Notes: a model not told the origin generated them from the letters alone. DNA of 29,432 bases from Bacteroidota bacterium (GCA_023430725.1 JAEYZD010000022.1:1-29432), one strand, 5' to 3'; positions 9,098 through 17,206 are shown, numbered from the stretch's first letter. Made by a program: numbers and translations.

Positions 9098-9739
9098 CTA
9101 TTCGTTGGGATAACCCACCGGGTTGTTCAGAAGCGGCTGCTGTGTGGCTGACAGTGAGAGCAGCTTCCTGAGCCCCTCCACATCCATCGATGCCCGCGGA
9201 CGTGTCACCAGCCCTGTCCCTGCACAGAAAATGGATATGTTCTGTGATACAATCCCTGCATCCATTGACGCCCAGCTCAGCTTGCGGCTGTTGTCGTCAC
9301 CCCTGAACCTTGAAATCTCCGAGACCAAAACAAGCATGACCGGCGCATTCGCGAAGTTGGTCTGCCGCTCGGAAACCAGTTTGCGGTTGTCACCTGCTGC
9401 GATTCCCTTCAATGTATGTGCTTTGGCATCATAAAAGTATGTTCCGGACTTCATTAAAACGTAGATGTCTATATCCTGTGCATTGACGGCAGTAGGCGCT
9501 GTCCTCTTGCCGCTTTCAGGCCTGTTCACGCCAAGTGATGCCCACAACAGGTCCGACAGATCCTGCAGCGACAGCTCCCTGGAACTGAATGACGTAGCTG
9601 AGGCCCGCTTTTCAAAAGCCTTCATCACTGTCAGCCCCCGCTCCATGTCAGGAGCGTTAAGTTTGATGTCCTGCAATGCCTGTCCGCAGAGACTTCCTGT
9701 AATAAGCATCGTCATGGCAAGAAGGGTTACGCTCTTCAT
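9098..9739 (-). CDS. Exported SagB-type nitroreductase-family protein
   Basis: This 213-residue protein is read from ATG 9739; an upstream TTG at 9757 is less likely. A signal peptide is evident (MKSVTLLAMTMLITGSLCGQ). The mature part resembles SagB/ThcOx nitroreductase-fold FMN enzymes: residues KRASATSFSSRELSLQDL correspond to the RRSxRxF flavin-contact region, LLWASLGVNR is the typical helix, then a SGTYFYDAKAHTL strand and a helix-loop near SMDAGIVSQNISI. Family members carry FMN and reduce or oxidise small substrates or peptide azolines. No cyclodehydratase or TOMM precursor genes are near, so a peptide-modification role is not supported. Secretion across the inner membrane is notable for an FMN enzyme. 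It lies 23 bases after the DUF3078 gene. Confidence 0.8.
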   Translation of the reverse strand: MKSVTLLAMTMLITGSLCGQALQDIKLNAPDMERGLTVMKAFEKRASATSFSSRELSLQDLSDLLWASLGVNRPESGKRTAPTAVNAQDIDIYVLMKSGTYFYDAKAHTLKGIAAGDNRKLVSERQTNFANAPVMLVLVSEISRFRGDDNSRKLSWASMDAGIVSQNISIFCAGTGLVTRPRASMDVEGLRKLLSLSATQQPLLNNPVGYPNE

Positions 9740-9762
9740 CTGATGTAATTTTTCCAAGTTGC

Positions 9763-10674
9763 CTACTTAATGAACTTGTACGTAAAACCAACGCCAATTA
9801 CCTCCTTGAACTGCGCACGCTTGCCCATTACCGGTTCACCCTCATTCCCTTCATCAATTTTGATGAGAATGTCATCATCGTACAGCAGATGAGTATTGAC
9901 GGTTGCCGAAATGAACTCGTTTACCTTCATTACAAGCAACGCCTCCCAGCTTATGTCAATATTCTGGGGATTCTTAAGGTAATTCGTGAACAGATCAAGC
10001 TTTGTAAGGAAATTTACATTTTTTACTATCTCATCCTTCTTGTAGGCGATGTTTGCATAGGCACCAAGCTCGGGCCTGAACTTCTTACCAGGGTCAACCC
10101 CGAAGGCGCCGATGGCTGAAAGCGCTTCATCCATTACTATTGTATTCTTGGAGGTAAGAGGGGAGAGAAACACTGAAAACTGCGGATTAGGCTTGTAATC
10201 CATACCAAGTGAGAAGAGAAGATAAGCAGGGGCCAGCAGATCAGATATCTTGTTCTCAGTGTCGGGATAGTTGTATCCGTTGTCCATCTGTGTCCTGAAA
10301 CTCATCAGCCCGGAATAGAACCATTTCTCGGAAGCCTTCTGCCCGTACTTCGACTGAAAGTCAATCCGGTCATCGGTCTTGACCCAGCCAAGGTCATTCC
10401 CCTTCTGGAGCATTTTTCCGTAGCCTATTGTCAGGGCGTTATCCCAGGCCGACTTTTCATTTTTAAGATTGGCAGCAAGGTTAATAAGCCCGTTGAGAGC
10501 CACCGAATTCTGTCCGCCGGCAGCCCAGTTGGTGAATGATGCCTGAGCCATATTAAGGGAGAATACACCGCTCTTGTGCCAGCCGAGGGTTGTGTCAGCT
10601 GCCTGGCCGTTTAATGCCGGCTGAAATCCGGCTATCAGGACAAACAGGATGAATGCAATTATCGATTTTCTCAT
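9763..10674 (-). CDS. DUF3078 outer-membrane beta-barrel protein
   Basis: This 303-residue protein has a signal peptide (cleavage near residue 25, after LNGQA), then the DUF3078 opening GWHKSGVFSLNMAQASFTNWAAGGQNSVAL. Alternating amphipathic strands follow, ending in an aromatic C-terminus (VGFTYKFIK) as in outer-membrane barrels. The family is common in Bacteroidota and has no assigned function. A TATAATTG sequence at 10691-10698 (one mismatch to TAnnTTTG) lies 17 bases before the ATG and may be a promoter for this gene and those after it. It is followed by the SagB-like gene after 23 bases. Confidence 0.88.
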   Translation of the reverse strand: MRKSIIAFILFVLIAGFQPALNGQAADTTLGWHKSGVFSLNMAQASFTNWAAGGQNSVALNGLINLAANLKNEKSAWDNALTIGYGKMLQKGNDLGWVKTDDRIDFQSKYGQKASEKWFYSGLMSFRTQMDNGYNYPDTENKISDLLAPAYLLFSLGMDYKPNPQFSVFLSPLTSKNTIVMDEALSAIGAFGVDPGKKFRPELGAYANIAYKKDEIVKNVNFLTKLDLFTNYLKNPQNIDISWEALLVMKVNEFISATVNTHLLYDDDILIKIDEGNEGEPVMGKRAQFKEVIGVGFTYKFIK

Positions 10675-10725
10675 ATTTATTAGTTTTTTGCAATTATAGG
10701 AATAGCTGAATTAATTGGTATAACC

Positions 10726-10738
10726 CCTGTCAGACAGG
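10726..10738. other. Perfect palindrome CCTGTC-A-GACAGG
   Basis: Two 6-base arms flank a single A, in the 76-base gap between the DUF4197 stop and the DUF3078 start. There is no T-run after it on the minus strand, so it is a poor intrinsic terminator. It could be a protein-binding site upstream of DUF3078, or chance. Confidence 0.25.
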
Positions 10739-10750
10739 ACATAATTGATT

Positions 10751-11533
10751 TCATTGCTGATCAAGTGTCCCGAAAACTTTTCTGAGCAGCGGGGTGACTC
10801 TTGCCTCAACCTCTTTCCTGATTCTCAGCTCCTCGCCTTCCATCTTAAGAAAGACCCCATCCAGTGCTTTCCTGGTCAGAAAATCATCAAGATCGGTATT
10901 TACCGGCTTGAATCCCGCAATCTTCCCCGCAACACTGTTGGCCACACTGTTCCATTTGTCTGTCAGGGTGGTCCATGACTCCTGTGCGGATACGCCTGCA
11001 ACTATCTCCTTTCCGGTTGATGCACTGATCTTTGGCCTGTAGAGGGCGTAAAGCTGCTCCTGCGTGGTGTTCCTGAGGTATGCCGTGGCAGCATTGTCTG
11101 CACCGTGAAGAATGTTGTAGCCATCTGTGATTGTCATTTGCATCACCGAATTCACGAAGATGGGTGCAACCTCCCTGGCGGCATCCTCAGCCGCTCTGTT
11201 AATGCTCAGTACCACGTTCTCAATGAGTTGCTGACCCCCCGGAATCTTTCCGATGTTGTCAATTATTACCCTTGCTTCATCGGGCAGGGGGATCTTCACG
11301 GCCGGGTCATTATAGTAGCCGTTCTCCGATGCCAGTCTTCCGGCGGCATTACGGGCTCCGACAGTCAAGGCCTCCTTCAGGCCGCCGATGATGTCACCCT
11401 CTGTCAGCTCCTTTACTGCTGAAGCAGTCTGAATGACCTTCATCAGCTCTGCACAGCCTGTTAAAATCAGAACAGAGACCGCCAGCACGGCTATGCCCGC
11501 CAGCAGCCTCCTCTTTCTTGTAATCCCTGTCAT
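10751..11533 (-). CDS. DUF4197 lipoprotein
   Basis: This 260-residue protein has a basic N-terminus, a hydrophobic segment and a lipobox LTGC with the lipidated Cys at residue 27. The mature part is largely helical and shows the DUF4197 pattern: GLKEALTVGARNAAGRLA, GYYNDPAVKIPLPDE, TITDGYNILHGADNAATAYLR and the C-terminal LDGVFLKMEGEELRIRK. The DUF4197 family is widespread in proteobacteria and Bacteroidota and has no established function. The start overlaps the stop of the upstream 136-residue gene by 4 bases (ATGA), indicating translational coupling. Confidence 0.9.
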   Translation of the reverse strand: MTGITRKRRLLAGIAVLAVSVLILTGCAELMKVIQTASAVKELTEGDIIGGLKEALTVGARNAAGRLASENGYYNDPAVKIPLPDEARVIIDNIGKIPGGQQLIENVVLSINRAAEDAAREVAPIFVNSVMQMTITDGYNILHGADNAATAYLRNTTQEQLYALYRPKISASTGKEIVAGVSAQESWTTLTDKWNSVANSVAGKIAGFKPVNTDLDDFLTRKALDGVFLKMEGEELRIRKEVEARVTPLLRKVFGTLDQQ

Positions 11534-11940
11534 ATCGCCTGGTAAGGTATCAGGGTTTGTTGCTCCTGCTCCGAGTCCTTGATCTCAAGGATCTCGATCA
11601 CAATATACTTGCTCATGCCGCGCCATGGAAGGGGTGCAATATATTCCTTGTATCGCAGCTCCACGAACTTGCCGCTGGCCCTCTCAAGTACAACTGCAAG
11701 ACTGTCGTCAGTGATGCTGAAGTCGAACTCATTGCTCTGTATGGCGCCGGGGGTTGGTGTCTTGAATCCTGTCTGGATCAGTTTCCCTTCCCATGTTTTG
11801 AAGATGTAACCCTTCCTGACCAGGTAATTCAGATCACCTGCTTTAACCCCTTCGCCAAAGACAAAGTAATGACGCCACCAGAATATAAGGGCAGCAGCTA
11901 TCAGCAGGACTATTATCCCGATAGTAACTATTTTTTTCAT
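11530..11940 (-). CDS. Small single-helix membrane protein, Bacteroidota-type, function unknown
   Basis: This 136-residue protein has one N-terminal membrane helix (about 4-23, MKKIVTIGIIVLLIAAALIF) and a soluble beta-rich domain with FGEGVKAGDLNYLVRKGY, KTWEGKL, a NEFDFSI strand and LRYKEYIAPLPWRG. This pattern recurs in small Bacteroidota proteins, some of which I recall being labelled 6-phosphogluconate dehydrogenase in databases. That label is not credible here: there is no dinucleotide fold and the protein is far too short. The soluble domain most likely faces the periplasm. The gene overlaps the DUF4197 start by 4 bases and follows the 111-residue coiled-coil gene by 18 bases. Confidence 0.82.
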   Translation of the reverse strand: MKKIVTIGIIVLLIAAALIFWWRHYFVFGEGVKAGDLNYLVRKGYIFKTWEGKLIQTGFKTPTPGAIQSNEFDFSITDDSLAVVLERASGKFVELRYKEYIAPLPWRGMSKYIVIEILEIKDSEQEQQTLIPYQAI

Positions 11941-11958
11941 TTTAGCAGGTCCGGGATG

Positions 11959-12294
11959 TCAGGCTTTCTTGTCTTCCTGTATGTCGTCGTCGTCCTTGTC
12001 CCTGAGCCTCTCCTTGACCTCGGCAAAAGTTGCCTTCATCGTGTCCCAGATCGAATCAGCCCCATCCTTGACTGCATCCCAGGCCTCGGATCCGGATTCC
12101 TTAAGGTCTTTCAGCTTTGATTTGCCTTCATCCATCTTGAGCTCCATCTTGTCAATAGTCTCCTGGTACTTGAGTTTCTTCTCAGCTGTGGCGTTTTTCG
12201 CCTTTTCCTTGAGCCTGTCTATATCACTCCTCCATTCATCAAGCTGTTCCTGAATCTTCTGCTGGTAGGTCTCTTTCTGTTCCTGATTTTCCAT
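11959..12294 (-). CDS. Small charged coiled-coil protein
   Basis: This 111-residue protein has no signal peptide, membrane helix or Cys. It is almost entirely charged helix: residues about 10-70 show a heptad-like pattern (QEQLDEWRSDIDRLKEKAK, then an EKKLKYQETIDKMELKM-like stretch), followed by WDAVKDGADSIWDTMKATFAEVKERL, reminiscent of amphipathic YtxH/CsbD-like or LEA-like stress helices. It ends in an acidic tail (KDDDDIQEDKKA). No function can be assigned. It is the first gene of the compact run 12294 to 10751 and starts 42 bases after the stop of the upstream exported coiled-coil gene. Confidence 0.8.
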   Translation of the reverse strand: MENQEQKETYQQKIQEQLDEWRSDIDRLKEKAKNATAEKKLKYQETIDKMELKMDEGKSKLKDLKESGSEAWDAVKDGADSIWDTMKATFAEVKERLRDKDDDDIQEDKKA

Positions 12295-12336
12295 CTTTCT
12301 GTTATTTTTCGGTTATCAATAATGAGTATTTTGTTG

Positions 12337-13236
12337 TCAATACAGTTTAATTGTGTTCAGCTTGTCAATGAAACGCTGAACAACTGCCTGTTGGGCATCT
12401 ATCTTTGATTTCATTACATCCTGCTCATTTTCATTTCTTGGAATTGACCTGTCTGCCTGGTCAATTGCTGATTTTGCCTTGCCGATCTTTTTCTCTGCCT
12501 TGCCGATCTCCTTCTGGAGCTTCTTGCGCCTCTTCTCAAGCTCATTCACCTGGGTGGACATTGCATCTCTTCCGGCACCTACAGGCATCGCCATCATCTC
12601 ATTGTTCTTGTTTATGATTTCGTTTGACAAAAGACTTAGCTCATTGTGCTTTACAAGAAGCTTCTCCTGCTCGGCATTTACAGTGTTCCTGTTGTTCTTT
12701 GCACTCCTCTGGGTACGGGCCTTGCTGCTCTCCAGGCTGCCAAGCTCCTTGTTAAGGTCACGCAGAATCTTCTCCTCAGCGGATAGTTCTTCCTTGACGA
12801 AATCAATATACTGAGACTTGGCAAATTCCTTCAGATAGTCCTGTGCAGAGGTCAGTTGAATGTCTCCGGAGGCTGGCTCCACATACTGATCCTTCTTGAG
12901 CTCAATACATACAAGCAGCCTGCTCAGAGTGTCCTCATTCATGAGACGGCTGTAAATATTTACCGGTGCCGGAGAGACCTCTTTGATTATGGCTCCGAAT
13001 ATCGTCATCTCACCGTTCTCTGTCTGAACCTTTGATTTTGTACCGTTCTCCTGTGTCTTTATCCAGTTCTTCAGCACGTTGTCAAAGTCCGCTTCAGGAA
13101 TTGTGACATTGAAGCCAGGATAGATATAGTTGCCGAACTGCACACTGTCCTCAAGCACCTTGATCGGTTTCTGGCCGTTAAGTACCGGTGCTGCAACCAG
13201 CAGCACCAGAAATGATATGAAATAGATTGACTTCAT
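12337..13236 (-). CDS. Exported protein with long C-terminal coiled coil, unknown function
   Basis: This 299-residue protein is read from ATG 13236, which gives a clean signal peptide (MKSIYFISFLVLLVAAPVLNG). The open frame to 13263 adds a polar extension and is rejected. Residues about 25-145 form a mixed domain (GNYIYPGFNVTIPEADFDNVL, a GEMTIFGAIIKEVSPAPVNIYSR-like strand region). From about 148 to the end the sequence is a nearly continuous Lys/Glu-rich coiled coil, broken by a short Gly/Met stretch (AMPVGAGRD). Similar exported proteins occur across Bacteroidota with no known role. A TATCTTTG box lies 24 bases upstream, so it is likely the first gene of its transcript. Confidence 0.82.
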   Translation of the reverse strand: MKSIYFISFLVLLVAAPVLNGQKPIKVLEDSVQFGNYIYPGFNVTIPEADFDNVLKNWIKTQENGTKSKVQTENGEMTIFGAIIKEVSPAPVNIYSRLMNEDTLSRLLVCIELKKDQYVEPASGDIQLTSAQDYLKEFAKSQYIDFVKEELSAEEKILRDLNKELGSLESSKARTQRSAKNNRNTVNAEQEKLLVKHNELSLLSNEIINKNNEMMAMPVGAGRDAMSTQVNELEKRRKKLQKEIGKAEKKIGKAKSAIDQADRSIPRNENEQDVMKSKIDAQQAVVQRFIDKLNTIKLY

Positions 13237-13260
13237 CTGGAAATAGTTTAGATCATATAT

Positions 13261-13268
13261 CAAAGATA
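13261..13268 (-). promoter_or_regulatory. Candidate -7 promoter box (TATCTTTG)
   Basis: On the minus strand TATCTTTG matches TAnnTTTG exactly, 24 bases before the ATG at 13236, leaving a leader of under 20 bases. No good TTTG -33 element is visible. It sits in the 90-base gap after the patatin gene and would start the run of region 2. Confidence 0.5.
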
Positions 13269-13316
13269 GATTCTTTTCCTGAAAATCTACAGTTTTATGG
13301 AATGAAAATTAACCCT

Positions 13317-13332
13317 GGATGATTGTTCATCC
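13317..13332 (-). terminator. Hairpin at the patatin stop codon
   Basis: A perfect stem GGATGA / TCATCC with a 4-base loop includes the patatin stop codon; downstream on the minus strand is AGGGTTAATTTTC, only moderately T-rich. It could end the nine-gene transcript. The 6-bp stem and the absence of a clean T-run keep this tentative. Confidence 0.35.
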
Positions 13333-14202
13333 CTGTGCAGGGGCAACAACCTCAACTGTGGCTCTCTCTCCCTCCCTGATAATCTCCCCTGCTTTGTAAA
13401 AATCATAGGTTCCGTATGACTCCTTCGATACCTGAATCATAATATCGACCTTTTGATTCATCAGGGTCAGGGCCGCAATCTGATTCAGCATGATGCTTAT
13501 ACTCCGGTTGTTGAGATTGAACAGCCCGATATCATCTTTTTTGTTTTTAGGAATGTGCTTGCCTGTATGATTGTTGATTTTTCTGATCTTCCTGAGATAA
13601 CTCTTCCCCCATGACTCTTCTGCCTCCGGCGCAGGCTCTATCCTTACATACGGAATGTCAGCATTGACATTCACAACGGCAAGAAGATCCCCGTCGTGGC
13701 GTTTTACCCTGTTTATAGGTATAGGGTTGACAAGACCCCCGTCAACAAAGTAATCACCGCCATGACTGAAAGGCTGAAAAAAAGTGGGAATTGAGATGGA
13801 GGCCCTGATAGCATCAAAAAGACTGCCGGCGTTGAAAATCCTCTCCCTTCCACGCATGAGGTCTGTTGCAATGGCTGAGAACGGAATGGGAAGATCCTCA
13901 ATATTCCTGTCAGGCACAATCTCCTTGATCTTTTCGATGATTCGGGTTCCCTTTACAAATCCTTTCTTGCTGAGACTTATGTCAGTAAGCTGCAGCACTT
14001 CCATGGCATCCAGCCCGCTGACCCACCCTTCAAACTCCGGCAGCTTCCCGGCTGCATGGATGCCTCCCACAAGAGCTCCCATTGATGTGCCTGCGATGGA
14101 GGTGATGTTGTAGCCATTGCCTTCAAGCACTTTTATTGCGCCGATATGGGCGAAGCCCCTTGCTCCGCCGCTGGATAGTACAAGTGCTATATTCTTCGAC
14201 AT
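13327..14202 (-). CDS. Patatin-like phospholipase (RssA-type)
   Basis: This 291-residue protein is read from ATG 14202; longer frames to 14229 overlap the upstream gene. The patatin core is complete: LVLSSGGARGFAHIGAIKVL with the oxyanion GGARG loop (12-16), the nucleophile elbow GTSMG with Ser40, and the catalytic-dyad DGG motif in YFVDGGLVNPIPINRV. Patatin-family enzymes hydrolyse acyl esters of phospholipids. There is no signal peptide, so it acts in the cytoplasm or at the inner face of the membrane. The start lies 1 base after the stop of the UroD-like gene, so it is very probably translated from the same message although no metabolic link is obvious. The C-terminal third is not diagnostic. 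Confidence 0.92.
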   Translation of the reverse strand: MSKNIALVLSSGGARGFAHIGAIKVLEGNGYNITSIAGTSMGALVGGIHAAGKLPEFEGWVSGLDAMEVLQLTDISLSKKGFVKGTRIIEKIKEIVPDRNIEDLPIPFSAIATDLMRGRERIFNAGSLFDAIRASISIPTFFQPFSHGGDYFVDGGLVNPIPINRVKRHDGDLLAVVNVNADIPYVRIEPAPEAEESWGKSYLRKIRKINNHTGKHIPKNKKDDIGLFNLNNRSISIMLNQIAALTLMNQKVDIMIQVSKESYGTYDFYKAGEIIREGERATVEVVAPAQG

Positions 14203-14203
14203 T

Positions 14204-15229
14204 TTACCTTGTACTTTTTTCTGCTGCAAGCCCTCCAGCCATGGATGAAAAGAATTTCAGGTTCTCAGCCGTTGTCCCGGGAGTCACCTCGCAACCTGCG
14301 GAGAGAATTGTACGGCCGGCTGCCTCCCTGAAAAAGGAAAGACAGCTGCTGCGTATCAACTCCGCGCCACCATCCTGCAGGACGGATACCGGGTCACTCT
14401 TGCCGGAAAAGACCTGCCCCGCTCGCAGAAGCTCAAGCACCCCGGTGACCGGTCCTGTACGGTGGTCAATATCAATTATATCTGCACCTGTCCTGATTAC
14501 ATCCGGCAGAATGGCTGAGATGTCTCCGCAGATGTGGACCTTGGCAAAGGCACCCAGTGAATGGATGTGCTCAACCAGTCGTCTCTCCCGCTCGAAACAG
14601 AATTCCAGGTAAAGGTCCGGGGATATCAGGGAGCATACCGAATCACCGATGCCAATGCAATGGGCTCCTGCCTTAACCTGAGGCGTGATGAATGCTATGG
14701 CGCTTTCCGTGATAATGTCCAGCGCTCTGTGAACCTCGCCGGGATACTCGTAAAGGTCAGTCATGGCCATGTTGATATCCCTTATGTCACAGTACGCTGC
14801 CAGGGGACCCTCCACCCAGCCGCAGATTAACAGCTTTCCGGCGGTCTCACGACCGTAAATGCCTATCTCCTCAACCCTTGCCCTCATCCTGGTATGTTCA
14901 GCGGGCACAAGCACCTTCAACCTGCTGATATCACTTATATCCTCAACAACATGACACTCAACCTTCGGAAGATCATCATCGGGGTAGGAGAGACGGGTGC
15001 CGAACGCCTCTGCCTCAGCCCAGGGGTCGGACATTGTGTTTACCCAGTCGGAACTGAAATCCGCCGCACAGCGAATGTTTGCCTCGCACTTTCGCTGCGG
15101 AATGAGACAGAAATCGCGGTATCTTATCCCGGCATGACGCGCTGCAAACCGCATCAGGATGGGATGGAAGGGAAGACGGTCAGTATGACGCCCCCCGATG
15201 AAACTTATGCTCCTCTCAAGAGAGTTCAT
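14204..15229 (-). CDS. Uroporphyrinogen decarboxylase-like protein, MtaA/CmuA-type zinc methyltransferase homologue
   Basis: This 341-residue protein is read from ATG 15229, preceded by GGGA; an in-frame TTG at 15253 would overlap the SIS gene by 4 bases. It has the UroD TIM-barrel pattern: DRLPFHPI, WVEGPL (E140), a KAGAHCIGIGD strand, SPDLYLEF and HSLGAFAKVHICGD. H232-x-C234 and the later C313 (SAGCEVTPGT) match the H-x-C...C zinc ligands of MtaA/MtbA-type corrinoid:thiol methyltransferases, unlike true HemE. No corrinoid protein or partner methyltransferase lies in the window, so substrate and reaction are unknown. It sits between the SIS gene and patatin in an amino-sugar-like operon, where such a protein is unexpected. 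Confidence 0.85.
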   Translation of the reverse strand: MNSLERSISFIGGRHTDRLPFHPILMRFAARHAGIRYRDFCLIPQRKCEANIRCAADFSSDWVNTMSDPWAEAEAFGTRLSYPDDDLPKVECHVVEDISDISRLKVLVPAEHTRMRARVEEIGIYGRETAGKLLICGWVEGPLAAYCDIRDINMAMTDLYEYPGEVHRALDIITESAIAFITPQVKAGAHCIGIGDSVCSLISPDLYLEFCFERERRLVEHIHSLGAFAKVHICGDISAILPDVIRTGADIIDIDHRTGPVTGVLELLRAGQVFSGKSDPVSVLQDGGAELIRSSCLSFFREAAGRTILSAGCEVTPGTTAENLKFFSSMAGGLAAEKSTR

Positions 15230-15249
15230 GTTCCCGGATATTGTTTTTG

Positions 15250-16011
15250 TCAAACGCCGGCGACTCTGCGCTTGTACTCGGCGAGGGCCTCGTCAAGCCT
15301 TTCCCGTGCGGTGTTGTCTCCCGGCACATTGTGACTTGGGTGGATGTAGAGCTTCACACCTCTGTCAGCCAGGATCTCCGCTACAGTGGTGACTGTCATC
15401 CAGACACAGGTCACAAAGGCCATTGTTGAGACAGGCCCGATCTTGTCATAGTGGTTCTTAAGCTTAACCGAAGCATCCTCCAGCGGGGCACAGGTGTCCA
15501 CAACGATATCTGCGATGTCAAAGATTGTCTTGCCCGAGGTGTGCCTCGTCTTCTTTCCCTTCGCTGCAGCGGCAGAGCCAAAGACCACAACCTTCATTCC
15601 CCTCTTCTTCGACTCCAGCGCAATGTCAATGTTGACATTGTTGATCCCTGAATGAGAGAAGAGCCACATCGTGTCACGGGTGTCAAACGTGTATCCTTTC
15701 ATTATCTCTACGCCGTAGCCCTCAACCCTCTCAAGGAAAACGAACTGGTGAACGCCCATCTCCCCTGTGATATGGGTGAAGAAACTGAGCGGTATCTCAA
15801 TCATCGGATGGAATCCGACAAAACCGCCGATCCTGGGGTACATCTCCTCTATGGGAAGTGTGGCATGACCGCATCCGAATGTATGCACCCACCGGCCGCA
15901 TTCAATCGTGTCAGCCATTACCTCAGCCGCCTTCCGTATGTTATCCATCTGTGTCCCTTCGATGCGATTCATCACATCTCTTGCATTGTTAAGCCATTCA
16001 AGTGCCAGCAT
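15250..16011 (-). CDS. SIS-domain sugar-phosphate binding protein (UPF0309-like)
   Basis: This 253-residue protein has one SIS domain. After an N-terminal helical segment it shows WVHTFGCGHATLPIEEMYPRIGG (about 41-63), then WLFSHSGINNVNIDIALESKKRGMKVVVFGS (about 115-145), the two sugar-phosphate-binding loops of SIS proteins. The overall layout resembles the UPF0309 single-SIS group rather than two-domain AgaS or GlmS. In this operon it could act on GlcN-6-P made by NagA (isomerisation/deamination to Fru-6-P) or on an epimer; no NagB is present in the window. It follows the MFS gene by 18 bases and is followed by the UroD-like gene. Function is inferred from context only. Confidence 0.85.
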   Translation of the reverse strand: MLALEWLNNARDVMNRIEGTQMDNIRKAAEVMADTIECGRWVHTFGCGHATLPIEEMYPRIGGFVGFHPMIEIPLSFFTHITGEMGVHQFVFLERVEGYGVEIMKGYTFDTRDTMWLFSHSGINNVNIDIALESKKRGMKVVVFGSAAAAKGKKTRHTSGKTIFDIADIVVDTCAPLEDASVKLKNHYDKIGPVSTMAFVTCVWMTVTTVAEILADRGVKLYIHPSHNVPGDNTARERLDEALAEYKRRVAGV

Positions 16012-16029
16012 ATCTTAGTTTTTAAGGAT

Positions 16030-17193
16030 TTATTTGTTGTTTTTAAGTCTTCCAAATATAGCTGTTGCAATGACAGCCAGAATAATAAGTTCGGCGAAGG
16101 TGAAAATCACCAGGTTTTCAATGCCCCAGGTCTCTGCCACAAGTCCCATAGTGTAGTTAACCAGCATGTTGCCGAGCAGCGCTATCACAAGTACGAAGCT
16201 GAATGCCGTGCCGGACAAATTCGGATACCTGTTTCCCACCAGTCCCAGCATTGTGGGAAATCCTGCAGCCAGTCCTGCTCCCAGGATGAAAAGGCCGGTG
16301 GCGGCCGGCAGTACGGACCTGCTGAGACCAAAGAGCAGAAGTGCCGCCAGTGTGATGGCAAATGACATATACAAAAGGCTTCGCTCAGACATGTTTCTCA
16401 GTACACTTCCGATAAGCAAACGCATCACTGTCATTCCTGCCACGTAGGCCGAAAGACCCATAAGTGCAGCCTGTTGCCCGGCCTCTGCCCTCTCAATAAG
16501 ATAGGTTGTGGTCCAGTTGTTTATCAGCCCTTCAAATGCGCTCTGGAAAAAGAGGAAGAAAGCGATAAGCAGAAGAGTGGCATCGCGGAAGAGCCCCCCA
16601 ACCTGCTTCATCGAAATACCCTCAGCCTGCTTTGCTGCCGGGAACCTCACAATTGCGAAAAGAATGGCTGCAAAAAGAGCCAGCAGACCGGTGCCTGCCA
16701 CTATTGTCTCAAACTGTACGCTTTTTTTCAGGAGGCTTAGCAGCAGAGGCATTCCCAGGGCTCCGATCCCGAAGAACACACCCAGGATGCTCAGGTCAGC
16801 ACCCTTGCCCGTGGTGCTTATGTCAGCAACAACTGCATTGGTGGCACCGTTTATGGCACCCCCGCCAACCCCGAAGAGGAACACCGACAGAGTCAGTATC
16901 CATGAGGTGTTTGTGAAGGCAAGCCCTTCAAAACCGGCAAACATCAGCAGCGCCGAGACGGCCAGCAGGGTTCTGTAACCGTACCTGTCACAAACCGGAC
17001 CGAACAGGAGGGACCCCAGGATGATGCCTACCGGCAGGATTGAGAATAGTGTACCGGCCTCCACGGCATCAAGCGAGTGTTTGAGCCTCAGGTCGGGCAG
17101 TATTGAACCGAGCATAATCAGGCCGATCCCGAAGAGCAGCATGCCCAGGCATGCCGCCCGGAATACGAGTTGTCTGTTGAATGTTCCTTTCAT
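16030..17193 (-). CDS. MFS permease, probable amino-sugar importer
   Basis: This 387-residue protein has about 12 membrane helices. ATG 17193 is preferred over the in-frame TTG at 17214 because a strong GGGGAG lies just upstream and the TTG falls inside the ROK gene. The helix 2-3 loop shows FGPVCDRYGYRTLL, the MFS G-x-x-x-D-R-x-G-x-R motif, and a matching ISTTGKGADLSILGVFFGIGALG follows helix 4. The mid-protein NNWTTTYL is of the kind seen in FHS-type sugar/H+ symporters. Between ROK/nagA and the SIS gene, the simplest role is inner-membrane uptake of N-acetylglucosamine or a related sugar that the ROK kinase then phosphorylates. The substrate is inferred from neighbours. Confidence 0.87.
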   Translation of the reverse strand: MKGTFNRQLVFRAACLGMLLFGIGLIMLGSILPDLRLKHSLDAVEAGTLFSILPVGIILGSLLFGPVCDRYGYRTLLAVSALLMFAGFEGLAFTNTSWILTLSVFLFGVGGGAINGATNAVVADISTTGKGADLSILGVFFGIGALGMPLLLSLLKKSVQFETIVAGTGLLALFAAILFAIVRFPAAKQAEGISMKQVGGLFRDATLLLIAFFLFFQSAFEGLINNWTTTYLIERAEAGQQAALMGLSAYVAGMTVMRLLIGSVLRNMSERSLLYMSFAITLAALLLFGLSRSVLPAATGLFILGAGLAAGFPTMLGLVGNRYPNLSGTAFSFVLVIALLGNMLVNYTMGLVAETWGIENLVIFTFAELIILAVIATAIFGRLKNNK

Positions 17194-17197
17194 ATTT

Positions 17198-17203
17198 CTC
17201 CCC
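17198..17203 (-). promoter_or_regulatory. Ribosome binding site of the MFS gene
   Basis: GGGGAG on the minus strand lies 4 bases before the ATG at 17193. It is one of the few strong Shine-Dalgarno sites in the window and decides the start in favour of this ATG over the upstream TTG. Confidence 0.6.
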
Positions 17204-17206
17204 TGG

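Noticed and set aside
9098..9739. Azole/azoline peptide (TOMM) biosynthetic cluster
   Set aside because: No cyclodehydratase, precursor peptide or exporter lies nearby; a lone exported SagB-like protein does not support such a cluster.
15652..16365. 237-residue plus-strand open frame rich in Cys and His
   Set aside because: The apparent Cys/His richness arises from reading the SIS and MFS genes in antisense; no zinc-binding spacing is regular.
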